Assembly (NCBI GenBank): GCA_002118135.1
Contig: BDIU01000466.1
Span: forward strand, 62,160-126,159
Reading direction: 5' to 3'
DNA length: 64,000 nt
Source of the DNA: Trebouxia sp. TZW2008
Lineage: Eukaryota; Chlorophyta; Trebouxiophyceae; Trebouxiales; Trebouxiaceae
The notes below the pieces were generated by a model, which was given only the letters and a program-made list of their open reading frames with translations, had not been told where the DNA came from and searched no databases. The position numbers and the translations under genes are program-made. Shown piece after piece: positions 1 to 9,525 of this stretch; the first letter of the stretch is position 1, and every line of letters starts with the position of its first letter.

Positions 1-439
1 AGGCTGCTGCATATGATACGCTGTATCACAAGCCATGAGGATGCGATGCCAGACCTGACACAGGCTGCTTACTGCATAAATACTGCAGGACTGGATGCAG
101 TATCTGACAGGTCTACCCGCTGATGTTGGTGCTATCCCACTGCTGGTGTGTGCTACCAAAGATGATTTGCCAGGTGCAGTATCTGCAACGCTGTATGCAT
201 GCCTCAATAGCTTTGTGAGCGCTCCAGTTTGTCAGCTGCTGATGCATGAGTTGTAGGGTTTAATTGTGCATGCAGTTACTGTAGTAACACTTGAGGTGTG
301 CTACATATCCTGTTTGATATGATACTGGGTCTAGCATGCATGCAAAGTCTCTGAGGCCACTCCTCACTGTGCACATGATTTTGTATAGTCGTGCATTATT
401 GTCTGAGTGTCTGGACTGACCGGTGGGTGTTATTTTCAG

Positions 440-657
440 GAAAAGGAGGTGAGCTGAACTATGGGCCATACTACTCTCGTTTCCCCTATATCTTCCCCAA
501 CATCACCAACATCAACCCCTATGCATCCCAGAAGCCCCAAGGGCCATTTGCTGATGATGGACCTACATCTAGGAGGCTGTTTGATGAGACAGTCAAGATC
601 ATCAATGAGAAGCTGCCCGCAAACCAGAGCATCAGCGTGTTGCAACCTAGAGACTGA
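440..657 (+). CDS. Terminal exon of an unrecognised gene (5' part outside or unresolved)
   Basis: An acceptor (TATTTTCAG) ends at 439. It is followed by an open frame, entered at phase 1, that runs to a TGA at 655-657. The 72 or so residues are rich in aromatic residues, Asn and Pro: NYGPYYSRFPYIFPNITN is followed by a segment ending in KIINEKLPANQSISVLQPRD. Codon use looks coding and the exon has no frame-compatible continuation downstream, so it reads as the last exon of a plus-strand gene. I do not recognise the family and assign no function. The upstream exon was not found in the first 430 bases. Confidence 0.4.
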
Positions 658-1601
658 CTGGACTCAGCGGTTGAGTAGGATCTATACTGTGTTCAAATGT
701 GTATTAGCTTGCGGCAGCGTCGTCATTAGTGTCATGTAGATTTGTTGTAGCCTATATTGTAGCCCATGCCGCTGAGCACACTAGTGGACAATGGTGATTT
801 GTGTCTCCGTATAGCAGTGTATCTAAAGCGCGCCATATGCATGTTTTGCAACCTATAGCTATTGCGTTGTATTTTAGTTTTGCGTGCTGGCTGATTCTGT
901 ACATGTTTACTGATCACAAATTTTGATGACAGGATGACAGGAATGAATGTAAGACGTTGATCCTTGCTTGCTGAACTTTCGTTGTGAGGTTATTGCCAAA
1001 GGTCATGTCGAATATGAATGATGCAAGGCAGAAGCTTGAGGTGCCTGAATTGCGGTGCAGAATGCACGCTTGTGTCAACACCTGAGCTCCTGAGTCATCA
1101 GTCGAGATCAATAGAGGTGGTCATGCTCTGTCTTTCATGCACGTTGACCATATATATAGCATGGGTCATGATATCATGATATCACATGCTATGCCTAGTT
1201 ACATGCAGGATGTTGCGTGCTGTTGGCAAGCGAGATACGTACCTGAGGTTGACACGTACCTGATCATGAGTTCTCCAATTGCCCGTGCCTTGCATGCAAG
1301 GCCAAAGTGCCCGACGGAGGCTTTGAACAGAACCCCCCCGACCCACCCGAACGCTGCATGATTCTTCGTCGTAAATCATGTCGCTCCTTGGAAATCTGCA
1401 ACACTCGAAATACATGCAAAACAAAGGCATTTTGTTTGAGAATGCATGACAAAAGCGGTAGTCTCGATTTCTTGAAAGACACCTTCACAAGTGATTGCAT
1501 GTGAAGAAGAGCATGCCCGGTTATGGGTTGGCATCAACCCCGCCAAAACCTGAGCAGGGTCGAAGATGCCAGATTCCCACTGAGCGCTTCAGTCAGTCTT
1601 G
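658..1601. other. Intergenic stretch, nothing recognised
   Basis: No exon with paired splice signals or recognisable protein is visible. The stretch is rich in TGCATGC words, and near 1150-1180 there is a short AT-rich palindromic patch (ATATATA, then repeated ATCATGATATC words). It ends at the left end of the transposon. Confidence 0.5.
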
Positions 1602-1662
1602 TACAGTAAAAGCTCTTTATAACGACACCCTTTACAGTGACAATCGCGATATAACGACAAAA

Positions 1663-1813
1663 NNNNNNNNNNNNNNNNNNNNNNNNNNNNNNNNNNNNNN
1701 NNNNNNNNNNNNNNNNNNNNNNNNNNNNNNNNNNNNNNNNNNNNNNNNNNNNNNNNNNNNNNNNNNNNNNNNNNNNNNNNNNNNNNNNNNNNNNNNNNNN
1801 NNNNNNNNNNNNN
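1663..1813. other. Assembly gap (151 N) inside the transposon
   Basis: A run of N. The true length of the gap, and so of the element, is unknown. Confidence 0.99.
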
Positions 1814-1816
1814 ACA

Positions 1817-2083
1817 AAGCTAGAAAAGCCTGAACTAGCTCGTTCAACAATCACAGGTGTCTTGAAACAGAGTGTTAAATGGCTAGCAGTAGCTGAAGAA
1901 GCAACAGGCAGCAGTATCAGGCAGCGCGGTGCACAATGGGATGGGCTTGAGAAGGGTGTAATATTTTGGTTCAATCAGATGCGTTCTAGAAATGCAGTCA
2001 TTACTGACAAGCTTATTCTCATGAAAGCCAAAGCATTGGCAGAGAAGCTTGGCATCAATGACTTCAAGGGGTCTGATGGCTGA
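1817..2083 (+). pseudogene. pogo-type transposase N-terminal fragment (CENP-B-like DNA-binding domain)
   Basis: The frame opens at the edge of the gap with KLEKPELARSTITGVLKQ, typical of the first helix-turn-helix of CENP-B/Tigger proteins. It continues with LEKGVIFWFNQMRSRNAVIT and KALAEKLGINDFKGSDG, matching the second DNA-binding half (HTH_Tnp_Tc5), then stops at 2081-2083. No DDE catalytic domain follows. The start is lost in the gap. This is a broken transposase, not a cellular gene; family assignment is confident, functionality very unlikely. Confidence 0.8.
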
Positions 2084-2551
2084 GATGCTGTGACCTAGAA
2101 CAGCCTATTGCAGGCACTCTTGTCAAAATTGACTCAATATTCTTGGAGTTACAGCCATCTTTCTTTATAGTGACATTCAGTGACCAATTGTCGTTATATC
2201 GCTACAGCAACATCTTGTTATAACAACAAAATGTCAGCATACCAGTGTGGTCGTTATAAAGAGCTTTTACTGTAGCGGTCTTTGAGGTCACAGCTTCGTC
2301 TGCAGAATGACTCTTGCTGAGTATCATGACGAGGTATACTTGCGATTGAGACGTCGCTGCTGAGCTGCCGCTGCTGAATTTCTCGAGCTTGCTTATTCCG
2401 CACGAGCTTCAGTTGGAGTCTGATAGGCTTGAAGGCTCTTCACAAAGGAAAGCTGCTACGTGAGTTGCCTAGACATCAACAACTGCACTTGCAATGCAAT
2501 GCTCATTCATCGCATGCTGCAAGTGTCAGCAAAAGCGTGTGCTGCTCACAG

Positions 2552-5313
2552 GTCAGGGTAATTTGAGTCGAGCCACTTCGCGCATCATGGGCAGCCTTAT
2601 CCAAGAGTATGGCCTTGCCTGTCCACCGGTACGTATTGAACAAGCCTCGCGACAAACACATAATACGACAGGGGACTATGCACACCTTTTGTAAGAGCCC
2701 TGATGACATTGTCAGTGACACAGGCTTTGTTGCAGGATGAACCCCATATAGCGACCTTCAAGAGCATACTGCTTCTTCTGGGGCCGGTCAAGATGTCCGA
2801 AGCAGCAGTGATTTGCAGACTCACCTACAAGAGCACCGACGAGATGCTGACTCAATGGCAAACAGCCGTGATGCTGTCTAATTCAGCAGTAACTCTCACT
2901 CCAGACTCAAAGGACTTGTCTTTTAGACTGCGAGGCGTCTTTCGCCATGTCAAGGGGGAGTGGCTGAGGGCCATTTATGTTCTCATGGGGCGTGATAAGA
3001 ATGAGGCATGGGCCCTGGACAATGACCAGCTGGTCACAGCAATCATAGCTCACATTGTGAAGGCAAGTTTTCAACAGCCTGCAACCCATTGACGGCTGAA
3101 TGCAGGGCATGCCAATGGCCCATGGTAGGAACTGTGTCTAGCACCCACTGGTTGACCATATCATGTTGCCAAGTCAGCTGTATGCTGCATGTATGCCTGT
3201 CAAGCTGATAGCATCTGTTTTTGTGTTGCATCTAAACCTAACAGACTGAGGCAGCTGACGCAGTTTCACTCCTTCATCCTATGCAAATGTGCTGTATTCT
3301 GTCGACAACTTACGTGATGCTCACCAAAACACCAATTCCTCTGCTTTTTGCCTGCTCTGTTAAGGCAATTGGTGTGCTGTAGGGGTTGCCATTTCCTTAC
3401 CCAAGAGAAGGATCTCAGAGCTTAGGTGCTTTTTCTGAAGGCACAACATCTATCAAGGTGTTGCATTTAATCTGTGCCTGACTATTCAAGTTATGGCCAT
3501 TTATCTGTGAATGTGCTTTCAGTGGGCATATCACCAATCATGTCAAGTGTAAGCCTGAAGCTATAAGCCTCACAACACCATTTAAGCAGCAGCCTGACAT
3601 GCGCATTCAATCAAGCCGTGGTTTCTGCTCCATCAGGGAATCTTGCATCTGCCTGCTTTTTATGCAACTTGCTTGGCATATTGTCTCAGCTTGCCCATGC
3701 TGCAATTTCAGCTTGCGTTGTGACAAGCCTGCATCATGTCAAACGCAACATCCTATGAATGAGCTGCATAGCCTTTGCATTCACCTGCATAACTCTGACT
3801 TTTGACTGTGTGTGTGCAGAGGATCAGAGTGACCATTGGCAACAAAACACTGCCAGCCAAGTCTGCAGATTGGCTCAGCAACCTGTGCAACTTCTCTCCA
3901 ATTCTGATGGCGCTGAGACCAAAGCACCTCAAGAGGCTGATGTTAACATGCAAACAGCTCAGAGCTGTAGTGCACAACTTCGCGATTACCATGAAGTTTG
4001 GCGTCAACTCAGTCCAAGCCAGCCAGTACGACCTACACAAGCTGGGCACAGGCAACTGGCAAAACCTACAGACACTAGTGCTCCAGCAGACTTTGGACGC
4101 ACCTGAGATGTGCTGCTTGACTGAGGGTCACCTGCCACAGCTGACTTCCCTGCAGCTGCGCCTGACAGACTGCCTATATGCATCTGGGCTGCTTGCAGAG
4201 GGCAAGTGGCCGCTATTGCAGAAATTGAACCTCAGCCACAGCCGCCTGTCAGTAACAGCCATGGGAAGAGTCAAGCATGGCAAGTGGCCTGGCATGAGGG
4301 AGCTGCTTCTGCACAACTGCCGCCTAGACTACCAAGCCATCTTCCACCTCACAGATGCCAGCTGGCATCAATTACAGCTCATAGACCTCAGAGGCAATGA
4401 ATTGGATGGCAGAGACCTCGCCAACCTGTCTATGGGCAGGTGGCCCAGCCTTGCAACCTTGCATGCTGGCAACATACTGGAGCCTCTCGCCTGGACCCAC
4501 TTGCTTGCTGGGCAGTGGCCACAGCTGGGAAAATTGACACTCACAGCAAAATGGCCTTCAGTGCCAGCCGCCACTGGCTTTCCCAAGCCTGATCCCTCTT
4601 CACTCGGTCCATGCGGATTTGCAGCATTGAAGCACCTTCATATTTACCAGCCTCAGTTCTGCCAGTCTCTGGCTGCCTCCCTTGTGTCATCATGGCAAGC
4701 CTCTCTTTGCAGCCTTGACCTGAAAGGATGCGACATCACTCGAGCAGCTCTGCAGCCGTTTGGCCAAGCTCACTGGCCCAACTTGACAACGCTGATACTG
4801 GCTTGCACTGACATCGATGCAGAGGGGGTTGGGCATATTGTGAGAGGCAAAATGCCCTTGCTGCAGCTTCTCAATCTGCACTTGTGCCAGGGCATGGATG
4901 CAGCGGCCTTCAGGCAGCTATCTGCAAGCCGTTGGCCGGAGCTGAGAACTCTGGCCTTGGGCTGTTCGCTGCTGTATCCAAGGTCACCAGGTATGAGTGC
5001 CGCTGTTGTAGACAAGGCAAGCATCAACTGTGTGACACCATTGACACAAGCCAAGTGGCCTAAGCTGGAACAGCTGGAATTGACAGCCTGTACAATCACG
5101 GTGAAGGCCTTGAAGGTTTTGGTCAAAGGTGATTGGCCTGAACTGAAGCAACTAGATTTGTCCCGCCACCAGCTTACCTGGTTTGCTTTGGGGGCTTTGA
5201 GAGGGAAGAGCAAGCAGACAGTCAGGCTCAGCTTGAATCAGCTGCGACCCACAAGGCTTTTGGCAGGTGGTCTATGGCCCAAGTTACGCTGGCTCAATTT
5301 GACCCCTGCCTAA
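2552..5313 (+). CDS. F-box-like / leucine-rich-repeat protein (5' end unresolved)
   Basis: Three exons connect in frame: 2552-2628, 2736-3062 and 3820-5313. The middle-to-last junction uses a GC donor (AAG|GCAAGT at 3063) and is phase 0 on both sides. The last exon begins with an F-box-like helix region (SPILMALRPKHLKRLMLTCK), followed by about 15 irregular LRR units of 23-30 residues. Each unit carries a W-P-x-L signature, for example GKWPLLQKLNLSHSRLS and GRWPSLATLHAGN. The two upstream exons encode a helical region I do not recognise. F-box/LRR proteins usually present substrates to SCF ubiquitin ligases, but only the fold is supported here, not a target. The stop is TAA at 5311-5313. A further 5' exon probably lies in 2281-2460, close to the transposon. 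Confidence 0.65.
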
Positions 5314-5983
5314 TATTCAACTTGCTGCTGAACAACTTCTGCTGGCAACATCAGGAAAACCCTCTGCATTGAGATGATGTACATGTCGCTGTATGCTCCG
5401 TGTGAAGCAGTGTTAGGTGCATCAGTTGACAAGTGTTGTACTGTGACATTGTCTTCTTTCAGAAAGCAATACCCGATGAATTTGCTGTGGGGCTCCTTGC
5501 CAGCGGCAAAATGCGTACTGCGAGAAGTTTGCATACAATCAGCATGTTTGATGCTTACTTACATGCTGGTCTACTGGAAGCACGAGCATGTGCAATACGC
5601 CCTGCTTGCTCATGCCGAGCATGCCCTAAGACAAACGCTGGCAGACGTGAAATTCCATCAGCATTGCTGCATGCGTGCACATCGCACACAGATCTGCGCA
5701 CCTGGGATTCTATGTAAACATTGCAATTCCTTGCTCATCACTGGGTTGTGTGATGGTCTGTGAGGATGCAAGCAAGAATGGACGAGCAAACGGGCCGTAT
5801 CATGTGAATGCACAACTGCTGCAGGCATTCGATCATCTCTGTGATCTTCACATCACAGTATGTCCCAGTCAGAGAGTCACAGCAGATTGCAACATTGGCA
5901 GCTTGGGCTCTGCACAGGTTTGCGCTCTTGACACGTCTGTCACTATCTCCCTGACTTTCAAGGCTCTTGCACTGTGACAAGAC
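5314..5983. other. Convergent intergenic region, nothing recognised
   Basis: This separates the 3' ends of the LRR gene and the minus-strand nucleoside transporter gene. A possible acceptor (TTTCTTTCAG at 5454-5462) precedes a short open stretch with no recognisable protein. I see no supported gene. Confidence 0.45.
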
Positions 5984-8900
5984 CTAGAATTCGGCAAGCT
6001 GAGTGTGTTCAATCCAAAAGGCAATCAGCAGGGCCACAAGAGAGGACGTTTGAAAGACAAGAGCCATGACAGAGCCAGCCTGTGCTGTGCTAGCATTGGG
6101 CGCCCACCTAGGTGCCATCACATATGCACAGTTGTTGACATACCCAGACAGCAACCAGAACAAGCTAATGTACATCATTGCTGCCCAGTCACTCAAGAAG
6201 GACACATCAGTACTGATGTACAGGAAGAATATGGGTGTCATGATTGTCTTGGCAATTGCCAGGGACAGTAGACCAGGCTTGGTCGTGAAATGCTGAAGTC
6301 TGGGCAGAATCCTGCCAACAACGTCACTGATCACTCTAGCACCAAACAGCACCTGCATCAGCAAGCAGTGACATTTTGTCCACAACCATGCAAGCAATCT
6401 GTCTACACGCAGTGCAGGCTTGACAGTCCAAGCAGGCGTTTGAAACAGAGAAGCTCAGCCTGTCCCAGCCGTGGCATCAACTGATGAGTGAAGGGCAGCA
6501 AGTTGTGAGATCAGCAACAGTATGCAGGGCATCAGTGCTGCTAAGCCAAAGGCTGTGCTGCTGAAAGCGGGTCTCCTCTGCAGCAGTGGACAATGCACAG
6601 CCTCGATGCATATGCACTTGATGTAGCAGTTGCCAAGTGATGACTATATACTGGAGCCATGAAAAGGAAGCTACCTGTGGCAGAGCTTCACCAAAATGCC
6701 CTGAGCTAGGCACATAGGGAAAGAAAGGGAACACCAGTATTGAAGATGACACACTCAAGAACAGGGCAAGCCCTGCTGGCCAGATGCTGTGAGCCAGGGC
6801 GGTTGGGCCAGCAGCCCTGAAGACTAGCAGGCTAGATGTGGAGGGGGTGGTACTGCCTAGGCTCTCCAGGCTGAAGGTTGAAGAAGGGTACCCCCTCTCC
6901 ATCTCATCTGCACGCACCAGCCTGCCGCTGGGTCACTGGCATTGCCTGATTATTGAGAACAGGCAGAAGGTCATGCCATTGTGCAACATACGCCTTGCCT
7001 CATGCAGGCCTTTGTGCAGAGGGTGGCTGCCAGAAAGCCATGCAGGGCAAATCAGTGTCCTGGTGATACATGCTATGTCAGCAAAAATGAATACGCATAG
7101 CAGCGTACATTGGGAATGTTTTGGGAACAGAAGCTGGCGCGACTTGCTGACGCTCTCCAGCAATGCACAAGAAAGTAGTGCAGCAATGCCTGATGCAATA
7201 CACAATAATCTACTAGTATAACAGATAATCAAAGCAGGGTCTGCACTGACCCAGCAGAGGTGTGGCGGCTGGAGCAAGGCGGCGCCTCTTAGCCATGCCG
7301 GGCAGCACAGCTCGGCTGCTACTGGACCCACTGGACCCCTCAGACCCCACCCCACTGCTGCGCTGCTCAAGCAAGCTGCCGCTTTCATCAGAAGAAGTTT
7401 GGGAGATGGTGGGCTGGTGTTGGACATGATTTTGCCTTGAGCGTGCCAGGCTGTATGATGGCTGCACAGGGCTTGAGGAGTCTTCAAGCACGGATGTGCT
7501 GTCTGAGTACCTTGTCTTTGTCTGCAATAGGTTCCAGTGCTGAAGCAGCAGCAGCATTGCAGCAAGCCATCCTGCACAAGGCTTCCTATTCTCAGACAAT
7601 TGCTGATGCTAGAGTGGAAACAGTGACACCTTTGATCAGTGCTTTTAAAGTGGTCCAGCTTGTGAACAGATTTGGTTGCTCAAAGACAGTCGCTTGGTGA
7701 CTATACGTACCTAGCAAGGCCTTTGAGCCCAACTAGCATGCGTTTGTATGTATGTACGTATGTACGTATGTATGTATGTATGTGTGTATGTATGTATGTA
7801 TGTATGTATGTATGTATGTATGTATGTATGTATGTATCCAGCACATGCACTGTATCTATGATAAGAATGACGACAACTATGCTTTCAAGCATACATTGCT
7901 GGGTGTGTGTGGCACAAGCCCTATCTTGCCAGGCAGGCTTGTCTTGAGCATGCCGATACCGACATCAGATGTATCTATCTGTTGTCAGTATGAGACCAAA
8001 ACCTGTCAGCTGATGCACAGGCTGCAATCATTCAGGGCATAGACTTTTATTGGAACCAAGCACACAAGGCTTGCGAAGCATGCAAGGCTATTCATGACAA
8101 TTTGCAGTTATCAGGGACCAAGCAACGTTTCAGGCAAGATAGCAAGCACTGCATCAAGAGTATGGGTTGTGCTGCAAAAACAAGATTCACTGCACCAAGC
8201 AGTACTGTCAATTTGACAACCAACGATACAACATGGAAGATCTGTACCTGCAACTGTGAGAGCTGCAACCAGCTGAAACAGCACAAGTTGCTGTACATAA
8301 GATGGCTTGGCCCCTATGCGCAGGGCTGCCTCTGCCAGTACAACAAGGGGTCCACTGGCAACAAAGCCTGCATCACATAGCCTGTCAGCTATGCAGCTCT
8401 CAGCTGTCAAAGCATCTGGCAGTGCATCGAGTCTTGCTGAGATCGCTGTTGACTTTGATACACATTAGTATGCACAAAATGATCATCTGCTGCATGAGGC
8501 TGCTGTATTGCTCACAATGCTGCTGTTGTGAGCGTCACTGCAGAGTGCACACAGGTGCCATTTGCTGCATGCAGCTGCTGAGCTGCTCACCTGTTGTGAG
8601 TGCCACTGAGTTGCCGGTGGTGAAGTGGGTCACAATCTGGTAGGATGTGCTGAAAGCAATGCTGTTCAGGACTCCAAGTAAAGCCACAAGCAGCAGTAAA
8701 ACCTGCTTTGAGTTTTCATAGAAGGGGTATATGGCGCACACAACAGCAGAACCGCCAAGTCCTGCGTTGTAGATGAGCATGTGTTGCGCTTTGGTGATTC
8801 CAGGCTTTTTGGAGTTCAGAACCACTGTGCTGCTTCACCTATGCCTAAACGGAAAGTAGCAGCTTTTGCTGTTCCATATCTGCTGTCTAGTCTCGCATCC

Positions 8901-9040
8901 CACACACTTTGAAGTAGCAAAGTGGGCAGGCTTGGCAAGAAATAAGCTAGATTGAGGTGCAGGAGCATGTGCGGCCCATATAGACCCTTGTAGTAACTGA
9001 TCAGGGAGGAGATGGCGGTCCATGCCGCGGTGAAAGCGAC
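5984..9040 (-). CDS. Equilibrative nucleoside transporter (ENT/SLC29 family), 5' exon unresolved
   Basis: Six exons are assigned on the minus strand: 9040-8839, 8761-8591, 8367-8248, 7521-7251, 6907-6675 and 6352-5984. The first holds TM1-TM2 (AFTAAWTAISSLISYYKGLY), the second TM3-4, the third TM5. The fourth is a Ser-rich cytosolic loop ending in KRRRLAP. The fifth starts the C-terminal helices. The last carries the ENT signature RVISDVVGRILPRL and MMYISLFWLLSGYVNNCAYV, ending in AEF*. Phases agree across A-B-C and across D-E-F. The C-D junction does not, so a small exon of length 2 mod 3 (about TM6) is missing in 7522-8247. The start codon exon, in 9041-9525, was not resolved. ENTs move nucleosides or nucleobases across the plasma or vacuolar membrane; the substrate is not deducible here. 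Confidence 0.82.
7745..7837 (+). repeat. (GTAT)n microsatellite in an ENT intron
   Basis: About 23 units of a TATG/GTAT tetranucleotide with a few GTAC interruptions near the 5' side. It lies in the long intron between ENT exons 3 and 4. Confidence 0.97.
8497..8605 (-). repeat. Tandem duplication (about 69 bp unit) across an ENT 5' splice site
   Basis: On the minus strand the end of exon 2 and its donor (CTCACAACAG|GTGAGC, then a CAGCAGCTGCATGCAGCA-like stretch) are followed about 69 bp downstream by a diverged copy. The copy reads CTCACAACAGCAGCATTGTGAGC and again leads into CAGCAGCCTCATGCAGCAG. It keeps a GTGAGC donor-like hexamer but carries a 7-base insertion in front of it. Confidence 0.7.
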
Positions 9041-9525
9041 CTATCGAAAAGCAGAGGCTGTGATCGAGACTAAATGAGCGTTTGACCACCTTGAAGAAAC
9101 ATACAGTCTTACCGAAGTTAGAAAGAAGCAAGCTGGGCTATATAATTTAGGCCCAGAAAGTGACTTGTCGGACTGTGTTAGCATAACAGGTGCTGACAAC
9201 GAGCAATATCAGCGGCATGACTTGTTTGCTGCAACAGCAATACGCATACAACAAAGTTGCTTCCGATGTGTCCAGTCTCGGAAGTCGCACACGCTTCAGC
9301 GACGCGCGAGCTGCAAGAGGAAGCTGAAAGCGAAGCCAATCGCCATGACTCACAATTTACCACGACTTTTGAATAGCTCTGGCCTGTGGTCAACACGCTA
9401 AAGCGATGGTCGCAAGCTACACTCGTGACAATCTGAGTTTCTCAGCTCAGTCAGTTTGCGTCAGCGACTCGCGGCTCTCGTGAGCAGTCGTCTCGTCTTT
9501 TCCGAAGCAGTGTCACACCAGCAGA

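Larger units (their letters stand above)
1604..2272 (+). mobile_element. pogo/Tigger-like (Tc1/mariner superfamily) DNA transposon, internally deleted or partly masked
   Basis: Perfect 25-bp terminal inverted repeats are seen at 1602-1626 and 2250-2274, counting the flanking TA. The inner ends read CAGTAAAAGC and GCTTTTACTG, and each is flanked by TA, the target-site duplication of this superfamily. A second perfect inverted pair lies inside: GCGATATAACGACA at 1646-1659 and its complement at 2189-2202. The interior carries a CENP-B/Tc5-type helix-turn-helix fragment of a pogo-like transposase. At about 670 bp, including a 151-base gap, the copy is far shorter than an autonomous element and lacks any DDE catalytic domain, so it is non-autonomous as assembled. 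The perfect repeats suggest fairly recent insertion. Confidence 0.88.

Noticed and set aside
1495..1974. Open frames on both strands running through the N stretch
   Set aside because: They are created by reading through N; the real content is the transposon and its transposase fragment.
7672..8042. Tyr/Val/Cys/Met-repeat peptides on the plus strand and Tyr/Ile/His/Thr repeats on the minus strand
   Set aside because: Artefacts of the tetranucleotide microsatellite in the ENT intron.
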